Assembly: GCA_020002185.1 (NCBI GenBank)
Contig: CM034531.1
Coordinates: 43,470,367 to 43,534,366, forward strand
Direction of reading: 5' to 3'
DNA: 64,000 bases
Source: Paraescarpia echinospica
Taxonomy: Eukaryota; Annelida; Polychaeta; Sabellida; Siboglinidae
Both the position numbers and the translations under genes were made by a program. The notes under the pieces were generated by a model. It worked only from the letters and a program-made list of their open reading frames with translations, did not search any database and was not told the origin of the DNA. This document shows, piece after piece, positions 33,514 to 42,139 of this stretch (the first letter of the stretch is position 1; the number at the start of each line of letters is the position of its first letter).

Positions 33514-34142
33514 TTCTTGGCACGTGATCCAAACTTGGCGTGGTACCAGCAGACGTCGTCTCGGGCGGTGGTTTGCTGTCGTCGTTTTGTGTTAGCACTC
33601 AATGTCATAGTGGATAGATTATCAACAGCACACAAATGTGATTGTCCTCTGACAACCATCACAGCGTCTGCTGCTGCGGCGATTGCATCAACGTCCTTCA
33701 ATTGAAGCGCAGCCAACGTGACACGGACGTCGTCAGGAAGTTGTCTAAGGAAGCGTTCTCGAAAAATCGTATCCACTTGGTTATTGCCGTTCAACATTAG
33801 CATGTGTGCTAACATGTCGGATGGTCGGCGATCACCTAAACCGTCTAGGTCTTCCAACTTAGACGCTGCTTCTTCTTCCGTGAAATCGTAGCAGGCCAGT
33901 AACGCGGTTTTTAAATGTTCATACGTCCTTTCTGTTGGCGGGTGTAGGATGATGTGCGCCATTCGATTGGCAGCGATTTCATCGAGAGCTGCGACAACGT
34001 AGTTGTATTTCGTTTGGTCGATGGTTATGTTGCGTATACCAAACTGTGCTTCAGCCTACGCAAACCATACATTCGGGCTGGTTTTCCAAAAGACTGGAAG
34101 TTTCAACGAAACGGCTGCCATTTTGCTGTTCGCTTCTGCCAT
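33465..34142 (-). pseudogene. gag of the CsRn1-type element, with an internal stop
   Basis: The frame starts at ATG 34142 and is interrupted by TAG at 34058-34056, about 28 codons in. It then stays open to 33465. After the stop the capsid-like region continues through IILHPPTERTYEHLKTALL, ERFLRQLPDDVRVTLAAL and AAAADAVMV. The C terminus carries [18 protein letters not shown], a CX2HX9CX3C zinc motif that replaces the standard CCHC knuckle and defines CsRn1-family Gag. The gag end overlaps the start of pol (33513-33465) in a different frame, the arrangement used for -1 frameshifting. Confidence 0.88.
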
Positions 34143-34165
34143 ATTGATGTCGTGTGTGGGTTGCG

Positions 34166-34183
34166 ATCACGTCAGGGTCACCA
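34166..34183 (-). other. Primer-binding site, tRNA-Trp type
   Basis: One base inside the 5' LTR, the element strand reads TGGTGACCCTGACGTGAT. It is complementary to the 3' end of animal tRNA-Trp as I recall it (ATCACGTCGGGGTCACCA), with a single mismatch. tRNA-Trp priming is a feature of the CsRn1 group. Confidence 0.8.
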
Positions 34184-34184
34184 A

Positions 34185-34410
34185 TATAGCGCAACACCAC
34201 TCGTGAATATGACAACTTTATTGAACAGGTTTTAATAACTACTTATCAGTTAGAAGGACGGCAGTCGAATGTCCGTTAGAAGTCTTTTAAAACGTAACGT
34301 TCTTGTTTACGTGCACGCGCTTGTGCCGTGCACGTGTACACGCGACGTACCTACGTCATGCGCACACGCGCTTAAGACCGTCAATATTTGCTATGTGGCA
34401 AGTCACCACA
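34185..34410 (-). repeat. 5' LTR of the gypsy element
   Basis: 226 bp. On the element strand it begins TGTGGTGACTTGCCACATAG and ends GTTGCGCTATA, where the usual terminal TACA has become TATA. It carries a 12-bp segment (around TTCTTGTTTACG, about 34299-34310) missing from the other LTR. Confidence 0.9.
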
Positions 34411-34413
34411 GTG

Positions 34414-34908
34414 TCATGAAGGGCGATAAATGTACACAAAATAAACAGAGAAAAATGAATGGGAAATTTCGGCACAGATGGCCTCAAAGCTGGAGTAATC
34501 AGGGTTTGAATGTAAATTAACTTTGAACTGTTTTGAGATGAGAAATCCAACACCACCACCTCGCCCAACTGAACGTGGGCGATGATGGAAGGTGTAACTG
34601 GAAGGAGAAATGTCAGCAATCCATGCAGCTGTGTCATGTGGTCTGAGCCATGTCTCAGTGACAGCAAGGATATCTATTGTCTTGGAAGTTAATAAATCAG
34701 TAAGCGAGGCAGTTTTGTCTCGAATAGATCGAACGTTAGTGGTGGACACTCGAATGTTGCGCCTGATAACAGGTCCAGGATTTAGACTTACATCTCCTGC
34801 TAGTAGTAAGATAATTGTCAATTTAAATGTTGGCTTAGAGCCGGGGATTGGCAGTAACTTTCTAATAACGCAAAGATTAAGACATGAAAAACTGTGTAGA
34901 TATGACAA
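34414..34908 (-). pseudogene. LINE A: 2A-like leader and AP-endonuclease N-terminal part
   Basis: The frame begins near 34908. Residues about 31-37 form a hydrophobic run (TIILLLA) followed by GDVSLNPGP at 38-46, a close match to the 2A ribosome-skipping consensus (D-x-E-x-NPGP with the E changed to S). The endonuclease begins at about residue 50 with STTNVRSIRDK, then IDILAVTETWL carrying the catalytic glutamate, then GRGGGVGFLIS. 2A-like leaders are known from L2/CR1-type LINEs of marine invertebrates, where they separate a leader from ORF2. The frame is broken at its C-terminal side by gypsy insertion C. Confidence 0.85.
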
Positions 34909-34914
34909 GGAATA

Positions 34915-35640
34915 TTGTGTTCTCGTGTATTGAGAAACTGTTGAAATGACAGCCGACCTTTGGGGACTAAGTGGCTTACACAGCGTAAAATCATGATCTC
35001 TCGAAACAGCAGAACAGGATAAAAATAAAACACAATATAAATGCTGGTGACATTGGCTTGGCGACAGTGTACTTTCCTCAAAATGGTGAAGTATAAATAA
35101 TGTCTCGTAAAAATAATAAATAATTGAAAATAATAAAATATTCTAAAACGGTATAATTGTACTAAACATAATAAAAATGTGTAGGTTATAAAAAGTGGGT
35201 TGGCAATAATCAATGACAATATTACAGGTCGTATGATTGTCCGCGCTCAGCAGGCCTGTGCAAAGTGACAAGACGTTTAGTGCCCGTGCAAAGAAAAGTC
35301 AGAGGTCTTCACTCCCAGGGCGATTCTGGGTATAAAAGAACGTCTTGTTGAAAAGACCTGTTAGTATATAGTTTATAAGGGGACTGCCCCTGCCTTAGTA
35401 TGTTGTGTACAAAAGCCTATTGGCGAGAAAATCAAATCGACCTGTATTATCACCCAGATAATTTAAGTACAAGATTTAACAGCGTTGGTGGTGACAATTT
35501 ATAAAATGTTTGTTTATACAAACAGTGCAATACGTTAACACTAATTCTACACTAGTGTCACAGACAAAATTAAACGTTAGATTGCAAAAATTAGTTTGAA
35601 TCTCGCAGTGACAAAATAAACAAGTACCACCTTAAGCCAC
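34915..35640 (-). other. Possible LINE A 5' leader, otherwise anonymous
   Basis: The region lies upstream of the LINE A endonuclease on its strand and has no clear frame. How far the LINE 5'UTR extends cannot be told from sequence alone. Confidence 0.35.
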
Positions 35641-35653
35641 CTAGCGACCAACC

Positions 35654-36240
35654 ATGAGTGGTGATTTGAACCAAGCAAAAATATTGCATAATAAGGTTAA
35701 CCGCGCCGCTTCGAGACTTAAATACAATTTTTACCAAACACAAATTGCAGCACTGAATGAATTAGGTTCCCACGATTGGTGGAATAATATGAAAAAAATA
35801 ATGGGACTTAAAACAAATGACAATTCATGCATTCAAGGTCTTGCTAACAAAACAACGAATGGTGATTGTGCGTTACTAGCCAGTGGAATGAACGAGTTTT
35901 TTGTATCTGTAAGTGAACATTTACCTCGTTTAAATAAGCTTAGCATCAATTTCTCCTTCATTTATTTATGATCAATTGGATTCTTATGTCCGAGTTGTAA
36001 TGCAAGATTTTAGCATAGCGTTTGATCTTATTAATCATCATCTGTTACTAGAAAAGCTACAGAAGTATGATTTGCCTTGACATATTATAAGATGGATGGC
36101 AACATTTTTATTGGACAGAACTCAACAAGTAAAAATAGGAAATTAATATTCGCATTCTGGTCACCCCAGTGGGGGAGTACCACAAGGAACACTGTCTGGA
36201 ACTATATGTTTTCTAGTCTACATAAATTATTTAGAAGCGC
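35654..36240 (+). pseudogene. CR1/Jockey-like LINE, pre-RT and RT fragment
   Basis: The first piece (35654-35971) gives LGSHDWWNNMKKIMGL...NEFFVSVSEHLP, the pre-RT helix region (WWxxxKxIxG...NxFFxxVxxxLP). The next piece (about 35960-36240, with frame changes and stops) gives DFSIAFDLINHHLLLEKLQKY (motif A), then WMATFLLDRTQQVKIG, then SGGVPQGTLSGTICFLVYIN (motif B). The YADD box and everything after it are absent, and the segment between pre-RT and motif A is deleted. Non-functional. Confidence 0.75.
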
Positions 36241-36571
36241 CTGTTTCGTTATATAAGTATATATACTAGCCACAACAAGAAACTGTGCATAGGAAGAAAG
36301 GCACCGAAATGTAATGCAATTGATTGATTTTGCTCCATGTCGACTAACATGAAAGAGGGAAATGTAAACTATACCATAACATGACTTTCATTGGAAAGTT
36401 ACATAACGCAAGGTCAGGCAACGCCATTGTGTGAAAACAAAGAAAATGCTCCTGTAGGGTGTTACGTAACAGGTATAGTTACATAAGGCAGAAGTTTGGA
36501 GAGCTGCTGGTACACCCAACTGGAAAAACACACGAAGCACAAGGTAAGGCTGACAGTGCACAACGGGTACC

Positions 36572-36706
36572 ATGACTAGATTGAGTCTTGGCGAACGCCA
36601 TCAGGCTATCGGAATGTTGGAGGCTGGGAAGAGCCAGCAAGACATCGCAGCAAGGTTCCATTGTCATCGGAACACCATGTCCGCTCTCCTCAGATTTCAT
36701 CAATGA
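36572..36706 (+). pseudogene. Tc1/mariner transposase N-terminal HTH remnant
   Basis: A 44-codon frame reads LSLGERHQAIGMLEAGKSQQ, then DIAARFHCHRNTMSALLRFHQ, then a stop. This is the paired-type helix-turn-helix at the start of Tc1/mariner transposases (LTxxERxxIxxLxxAGxSxxxIAxxFxVxxxTVxxLxxRF). The second DNA-binding helix bundle and the DDE catalytic domain are missing, and terminal inverted repeats were not identified. Confidence 0.65.
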
Positions 36707-36875
36707 GGCGCCGATGCACTGCAGTGATTAACCCAGATGGAGGACACACCCGTTATAGATCTTGTGACATTCAAGTTTGCCGCTGAAAGTTTGACCCTAT
36801 AGACGAGGCATAAATGTTAGTAGTATGACGCGTCCCTCAGAAGGGACCGATTGATTATGAGTGAAGGAAGAGGGA

Positions 36876-38300
36876 TGACGTCATATATAGGTCAAGGTCA
36901 AGGTCAAACATATAGGTAAATGTCAAATATATAGGTCAAAACACATATGGCAAACGGTCAAGTGGCGCCACCTGGTGGATAGGTCATGAATTAAGCAACG
37001 CCACCTTGCGGACAATTGGTGAACTACATATGATTACTTCCTAAATTCGTGCTTCTTATTTTTTAAACAAAAAGCGGCACCTTGATGAACTAAATATATG
37101 AGTACTGCCTAAATTCGTGTCTCTTATTTTTTCTTTCTAGTAGCACCCCCTAACGGATATATCATTAACTACAAATACTACCCAAGAAGCAAGTGACGTC
37201 ATATCTATGTCAAGGTCAAAGGTCAAGGTCAACTATGTAAGTCAAAGGTCAAGAGGCGCCACCTGGTGGGTAGGTCGTAAACTAAAAGTGGTGCCACCTG
37301 ATGGATAGGTCGTGAAATATAAATAGCACCACCTGACGGATATGTCGTGAACTATAAATAGCGCCACCTGGCGGATAAATGGTGAACTACATATGAGTAC
37401 TGCCTAAATTCGTGCTTTTTATTTTTAACAAAAGGCGCCACATAGCGTAATTTTGATGAACTAAATATACGAGTACGTTCTAAATTCGTGTCTCTTATTT
37501 TTTTTCTATCTAACAGCGCCCCCTGACGGATATATCATTAACTACAAATACTACCCTTAAGAAACAAGAAGCAAGTGACGTCATATCAAGGTCAATGTCA
37601 AAAGTCAACTATCTAGGTCAAAAGGTCAAGTAGCGCCACCTGACGGATATGTAGTGAACTATAAATAGCGCCACCTGGCGGATAAGTGGTGAACTACACA
37701 TGAGTACTGCCTAAATTCGTGCTTCTTGTTTTTATCCAAAAACGCCTCCTGGCGGAATTTTTATTAACTAAATATATGAGTACTGTCTTTAATCGCGTCT
37801 CTAATTGTTTGTGTATAATAGCGCCCCCTGACGGATATATCATTAACTACAAATACTACCCCTAAAAAGCATGATACGTCATATCTAGGTCAAGGTCAAA
37901 GGTCAAGGTTAACTAGCGAGGTCAAATTTCAAGTGGCGCCACCAGGTGGATAGGTAGTGAGCAACAAGTAGCGCCACCTGACGGATAGGTCGTGAACTAT
38001 AAATAGCACCACCTGACGGATATATCGTGAACTATAAATAGCGCCACATTTTTTGTTGTTGACAAATACCGTCATCTTGCGAAATTTTGATGAACTAAAT
38101 ATAGGAGTACTGCCTAAATTCGTGCCTCTTAGTTTTCACAAATAGCGCCACCTGGCGGAATTTTGATCAAGTAAATATCTAGACCTGTAGTGCCTAAACT
38201 TGTGTCTCTTATTTCTTTTTAGTCTTTTTAATATAAAAATAGGTCAAAGACGTCAATAAATAGGTCAGTGACGTCGTTAAATAGGTCATTGCGCATGCGT
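36876..38300 (+). repeat. Higher-order tandem array (300-380-bp units, four copies, 35-bp subrepeats) dense in TF-like motifs
   Basis: Each large unit starts with a CRE-like TGACGTCA (36876, 37194, 37576; degenerate at about 37874), then a run of AGGTCA half-sites (AGGTCAAGGTCA and the DR1 form AGGTCAAAGGTCA). One to four 35-bp subunits follow (AGCGCCACCTGACGGATATG then TCGTGAACTATAAAT). The unit then continues with CTGCCTAAATTCGTGC and a second CTAAATTCGTGTCTC, and ends AGCGCCCCCTGACGGATATA...AACTACAAATACTACCC. About 19 GCGCC(A/C)CCTG-type cores occur in 1.4 kb. No coding capacity. The array ends with further GGTCA and TGACGTC motifs and GCGCATGCGT (38291). Confidence 0.9.
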
Positions 38301-38304
38301 CACG

Positions 38305-38960
38305 CGCAATGGTGTCTTTTCTTATGTCCCATACTTTGTTGATCATTTTTTTTAGGTATAGCGCCCCCGTAGTCTATACATTTACAACTATAAAATAGTT
38401 CCAATCCTGAAGAATCGGTAGAGAACTAGTAAAATAATTCGAATTATGTCATTTCTGGTTACCCTACAGATCTACGACTTTCCCGTCACCCTGTTTGTAA
38501 TTTTGTGTCTATCAATGTCTCTTTTTATTTGCATACGTCGACTGCTTCCTGTATTAACAAATTGGTGTTTGTCAATTTTTGTGTACCTATGTCTGTTATT
38601 AATAGTAGACGTGAAGTGATTCCTGAACATGTAACATTCTTTCGGACATCTTTATCAACAAAATCAAGGTCTCCCTATCTTTTAACACTCATCAATGCTA
38701 TAGTTTTTAATCAATGCTACAGTTTTATATAGGACATTTGCACTTACCTCAGTTAATTGCCTGGTTGGAACCTGATTTGAATTGGTATTCGCTGTACAAA
38801 TCATTCTTTACACAGGAGAGTTGCGCTTACCCCAGTTGTTCGCCTGTTTGCAAACAGTTTTGAACAGGTATTCGATGCACAAGTCTGATCTATTCTGCAA
38901 ATCGTTCGTGTACTTTATACTCTGTGGTCCGTGCTTGTTCGGCACGCCCACGTGACCTTT
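38305..38960. other. Non-coding stretch with a short duplicated motif
   Basis: AT-rich. Two related blocks (CACTTACCTCAGTTAATTGC...TTGAATTGGTATTCGCTG at about 38741 and CGCTTACCCCAGTTGTTCGC...TTTGAACAGGTATTCGATG at about 38825) form an imperfect direct duplication of about 84 bp just upstream of the promoter at 38977. Confidence 0.5.
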
Positions 38961-38976
38961 CGGCACGTTCACTAAC

Positions 38977-39014
38977 TATATAAGCGCGGTGTTTTGCCAG
39001 TCGGATCGTCATTC
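38977..39014 (+). promoter_or_regulatory. Core promoter: TATA box and initiator
   Basis: TATATAAG at 38977-38984 is followed by an Inr-like TCATTC (39009-39014) whose A (39011) lies 34 nt from the first T of the TATA box, the canonical metazoan Pol II spacing. It stands about 108 bp before the ATG of the zinc-ribbon ORF. Confidence 0.55.
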
Positions 39015-39118
39015 GTACCACGACGACACAATATAACATCACGTTGAAGATACCCTATTATTGTCCTCACGATGCAGCAGACTTGGGCGATGAGGACGGG
39101 CCGACGAGCTGACCCATC

Positions 39119-39478
39119 ATGCCGGTGATCAACCGCCCTTCCGTGCCGTCGAAACCAGAGGTGGTGGACGTCCCAACTCTAGAATCAACGGTAAGCGCCG
39201 ACCCTGTTATCAAGGTCAGAGGTTTCCTTATCGACAAAGTACGCAAGCATACTCCCTTCTACATCGGGTGCAGATACTGCAAGAAGCGTTTGATTGTCGA
39301 CGATAGGGGACATTTGCAATGCGAACGACACGGTTACGTTGCCTCTGACATGTATATTATGGTTCGAACGGCCGCTGCCGACGAGGAGTCCCTACCAACT
39401 CCGAGAAAACTACCACCATCGCAGAGACCTTCACCTGCCCGGACTGTGGGACGTCGTTCACACGGAAAAATAATATAG
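39119..39478 (+). CDS. Short RPA-like zinc-ribbon protein (hypothetical)
   Basis: 119 codons. Residues about 36-48 (VRGFLIDKVRKHT) lead into FYIGCRYCKKRLIVDDRGHL, then QCERHGYV. This CX2C...CX2H zinc ribbon is set between beta strands like the C-terminal OB fold of replication protein A (large subunit), which binds ssDNA. AAADEE follows, where RPA has VADxTG. After codon 95 the frame turns Pro/Ser-rich. In another frame at 39403-39490 the sequence reads TFTCPDCGTSFTRKNN, the first half of a C2H2 finger, so a frameshift or splicing event may join the two. A TATA/Inr promoter lies just upstream. A GTAAGC donor-like site occurs inside the ORF at about 39191. RPA-like ribbons are also carried by Helitrons and some large DNA viruses, so a mobile or viral origin is possible. 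Confidence 0.5.
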   Translation: MPVINRPSVPSKPEVVDVPTLESTVSADPVIKVRGFLIDKVRKHTPFYIGCRYCKKRLIVDDRGHLQCERHGYVASDMYIMVRTAAADEESLPTPRKLPPSQRPSPARTVGRRSHGKII

Positions 39479-39560
39479 TGGTTAAGACATAAGTATAATA
39501 TATAAGGTGTAGCCCATAGTGGTTAAGACATAAGTATAAGGTATAAGGTGTAGTGCATAG
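39476..39560 (+). repeat. 41-bp tandem duplication
   Basis: Two copies of GTGGTTAAGACATAAGTATA followed by (ATATATAAGG or AGGTATAAGG) and TGTAG...CATA sit directly after the zinc-ribbon ORF. Confidence 0.85.
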
Positions 39561-39673
39561 TGGCGTTAGCGTCACGGTGACACCGCGAAACGGATTTGAC
39601 ATACCACGCACGCTTAGGCCCACGGCATCGCCACCCGGCGTTGGCCGCTGCGCTAATGCGGCCACGGTGACTA

Positions 39674-39785
39674 GCGCGCGCTTCTCAACCAGCCGGCTCG
39701 CGTCCGCCAACGCGCGCCGCTCAACCATCCAGCTCGCCTCCGTCAACGCGCGCCGCTCAACCAGCCGGCTCGCCTCCGTCAACGC
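39674..39785 (+). repeat. 36-bp GC-rich tandem repeat, 3 copies
   Basis: Units read CGCGCGCCGCTCAACCAGCC then GGCTCGCCTCCGTCAA. Being a multiple of three, the repeat leaves frames open on both strands (Arg/Ser/Leu-rich on plus, Glu-Arg-Arg-Ala-rich on minus). I see no reason to prefer either as coding. Confidence 0.9.
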
Positions 39786-39789
39786 GTTC

Positions 39790-40210
39790 CATTAAACGCT
39801 CCGTCAGCCTGCCAACGGGCCTAGACACGCGTTCCGTTACAGGCGCCGTTATCCTGCCAACGGACCTAGACCGACCAACTACTCGCCCAACTGCCGCAGT
39901 AACGGGAACACTGCGCGCGCGACCTCGTGCCCGGCTGGGAGATGGCTTTGGAATTTTCAGTTATGCCGGACCCCCTCGCGTCATTCGAGGTGGACCCCCT
40001 GGGCATAACTACGGGGGCAACTTTTAGTGTAGTAGTAAGTAACAACCACATAGTAATTAAAAATATATAACTTACCGTCCCCTTTCATATGTTCATAATA
40101 CAGGCCTCGTCTCTATAATCCAACTATTCGTACACGACCGATAAAACCACCTTCAGCTTAATAATACAGCACCCTTATTTATCTAGCTAGGTTTCAGTAT
40201 GAATAATAAA
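39790..40210. other. GC-rich to AT-rich transition, no gene recognised
   Basis: GC-rich until about 40020, with two related blocks (CAGCCTGCCAACGGGCCTAG and TATCCTGCCAACGGACCTAG). It returns to AT-rich sequence after 40050. No motif-bearing frame. Confidence 0.45.
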
Positions 40211-40213
40211 GTA

Positions 40214-40415
40214 GCGTTCTCCGGGTAGCGTTGATATTTTTAGCTCTTATGCATTCTCCGGCTAGCATCGGCTCTTATCGTTACGCCTCACGGCAAAAGG
40301 ACACCGACCCCAGCAGGCGCAGCCGCGAGTAAGTCCTGCTACAGCCTGCGCTAGGCTTAACTAGGGCACTGACGCTGTAGTGATCATAGGTCAGCATTCT
40401 CCGGCTAGCGTCGGC
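40214..40415 (+). repeat. Three copies of a GCATTCTCCGGCTAGCGTCGG motif
   Basis: Copies lie at 40214-40234 (GCGTTCTCCGGGTAGCGTTG), 40251-40273 (GCATTCTCCGGCTAGCATCG) and 40393-40415 (GCATTCTCCGGCTAGCGTCG). They are not tandem. GC-rich sequence with short inverted segments separates the last two. Function unknown. Confidence 0.8.
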
Positions 40416-40554
40416 TTTGTATTACGGGCTTCTACAGGAACGTAAAATGAATAAAAATAAGTAGTTCTCAACAATATAGTGTACTTTATTTTAGCGCAAA
40501 TTTCAAATAGACGTCACTAGAGACGCTACTGTTTACTTCTATATAACCACAAGT

Positions 40555-40860
40555 TTTCATACACATAACCTCATAACCACACACATAACCATATAACCTC
40601 ACACATAACCTCATAACAACACACATAACCTCCCATATAACCATAACCTCACATATAACCTAATTAGTCACTAATTAGTCACTCATTAGAACTAATTAGT
40701 CACTAATTAGCACTAATTAGTCACTAATTAGTCACTAATTAGTCACTAATTAGTCACTAATTAACACTAATTATTCGCTAATTAGCACTAATTAATCACT
40801 AATTAACACTGATTTAGTCACTAATTAACACTAATTAGTAACTAATTAGTCACTAGAGGT
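40555..40860 (+). repeat. Two adjacent minisatellites: CACATAACCTCATAAC and CTAATTAGTCA
   Basis: 40555-40662 holds units of about 15-17 bp (CACATAACCTCATAACCA and variants). 40663-40860 holds about 18 units of 10-11 bp (CTAATTAGTCA/CTAATTAGCA). Each of the latter contains the palindrome CTAATTAG with a TAATTA homeodomain-type core. Confidence 0.92.
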
Positions 40861-40960
40861 CAACACATACGAACTGGACTTACATGAACCGCCTAATCAC
40901 TAGAGGCGTCACTAGTGGCCAGCACACACGAACTGCACTTACATGAACCCGCGGTGATCA
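40855..40960 (+). repeat. Direct duplication of about 60 bp
   Basis: CACTAGAGGTCAACACATAC...GAACTGGACTTACATGAACC and CACTAGTGGCCAGCACACAC...GAACTGCACTTACATGAACC are adjacent diverged copies. Confidence 0.8.
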
Positions 40961-40964
40961 TAAA

Positions 40965-41455
40965 AAAGGATTCAAAAAACCTATTAATCAAACCTTTTTT
41001 TTATACTTTTTTATAAGTAAGATGTCAGCAAGCAATTAAGATAAGTGATTTTTTATAAGTAGATTTTTATGACAGGTCATCCATCTTTTTTTTTTATAAG
41101 TAGCCCCGGCGTAGTGTGGCTGCCCCAAAAACCCTTTGATGTCCTTTGATCTTTGTATCATGTACGGTAGTCTGAGCGCCCTAATTACTACTCACAGGTG
41201 TGTTCACGTTGGTTGGTTTTATAGGGAGATTGCCGTACAGAAAGGTGAATGAAAGTGTATTGTGCGCAGCAGTATATAACGAACAGATATAGCTCAATTA
41301 TTGCGATTGTTAAAGGTGTTATGTTAATATTGAGCTAATACACATTGTTCAATTCACAATGATGTGCCCGCTAATGCAATCAATAAAATGATCGTAGTTG
41401 CTTAAATATGTTAGATTAACAACACTTTAGAAAATGTTAATGGTTTTCATTATAT
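40965..41455. other. Non-coding stretch, nothing recognised
   Basis: Three T-rich/TTATAAGTA-containing blocks (about 40995-41105) are followed by anonymous sequence. Confidence 0.4.
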
Positions 41456-41460
41456 AAATT

Positions 41461-42132
41461 CTTACTTACTTACTTACTTACATAATCCTCTTCGCTCTGG
41501 TAAGAGCACAGGGTCGAAACGAAGCTTCTCTGTAGCATTCTGTTGTTAGCAGTCTTCTTTGTTTCCTTCCAGTTGATATCAAACTTCTTTACTTCCTCGG
41601 TTGTGGATCTCCTCCAGCTGTTGTTGTCCTCTTCTATAGCCGTTCCCTTGATCTGTACCGTTGCTTGTTGTGTATTGTTCACCATCAAGAGCTTTGTTGT
41701 TTTGTATATTTATTTTCAGACATGTTTTCTCTGCTTAAATCGTCAGCTGGCTAGTTTTCACTTGCATCTGCTTATGTGCGGGGAATAGTAAACAAATGTC
41801 GTTTGCAAAGTCACGATCATCCAACTGTTATGTGAATATCCACTGGATGCCATTTCGATCTTCTTTAACAGTTTCTTTCATTAGCCAGCCTATCACCATG
41901 ATAAAATTAATGGTGACAGTATGCACCACTGTGATACACAAGTCTTTACTTAAAATGTTTCAGACAGTTTCCCATTATGTACAACTTGGCAAGCGGAGTT
42001 TTCATACATATGTTTCATTACTGTTACGGACTTTGAAGGAATACCATAGTGTTGCATCAGACCTCTCTTTCCACACTATCGAAGGCTTTCTCGAAATATA
42101 TGTGAAGTTGTTATGCAACTTCACAAGCACAT
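41461..42132 (-). pseudogene. RTE-like LINE: RT and C-terminal tail, heavily decayed
   Basis: On the minus strand, across several frames and stops, the order is YISRKPSIVWKERSDATLWY (RT motif A region), WLMKETVKEDRNGIQW, then DDRDFANDICLLFPAHKQMQ (the F-A-D-D catalytic box mutated to FAND), then CLKINIQ, and finally the C-terminal tail NSWRRSTTEEVKKFDINWKE, TKKTANNR and FVSTLCSYQSEED. This is the layout of RTE-type endonuclease-RT LINEs. The 3' end is a (GTAA)n tail (41461-41481 on plus as TTAC units). The endonuclease is missing. Dead copy. Confidence 0.75.
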
Positions 42133-42139
42133 AATGGTA

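Larger units (their letters stand above)
30624..34410 (-). mobile_element. CsRn1-family Ty3/gypsy LTR retrotransposon (element C)
   Basis: The 3787-bp element is flanked by the 4-bp target duplication GTGT (30620-30623 and 34411-34414) and bounded by LTRs of 215 and 226 bp with TG...CA ends (one mutated). The primer-binding site is complementary to the 3' end of tRNA-Trp, and the Gag zinc motif is CX2HX9CX3C. Both are diagnostic of the CsRn1 lineage rather than the usual CCHC-bearing gypsy elements. Gag has a stop codon and integrase lacks its C-terminal half, so it is a defective, fairly young copy. The two LTRs differ by about four substitutions and two indels. Confidence 0.92.
27239..34908 (-). 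mobile_element. Nested retrotransposon complex: L2/CR1-like LINE (A) holding LINE copy B and gypsy element C
   Basis: Element A reads right to left: endonuclease (34908-34414), then gypsy C (34410-30624), then the rest of the endonuclease and pre-RT region (30619-29949), then LINE copy B (29943-28480), then the RT domain (28474 to about 27290). Removing B brings the pre-RT frame and the RT frame into register at 29944/28475. Removing C rejoins the endonuclease frame at the GTGT duplication. A has stop codons and lacks its 3' end. Order of events: A first, then B and C into it. Confidence 0.88.

Noticed and set aside
33954..34235. Plus-strand frames over the gypsy gag region
   Set aside because: They lie antisense to a recognisable Gag with primer-binding site and LTR. 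No motifs of their own.
39357..39782. Minus-strand 141-codon frame with ERRAL(T/A)EAS repeats
   Set aside because: It is the shadow of the 36-bp GC-rich repeat and of the plus-strand zinc-ribbon ORF. No independent motif.
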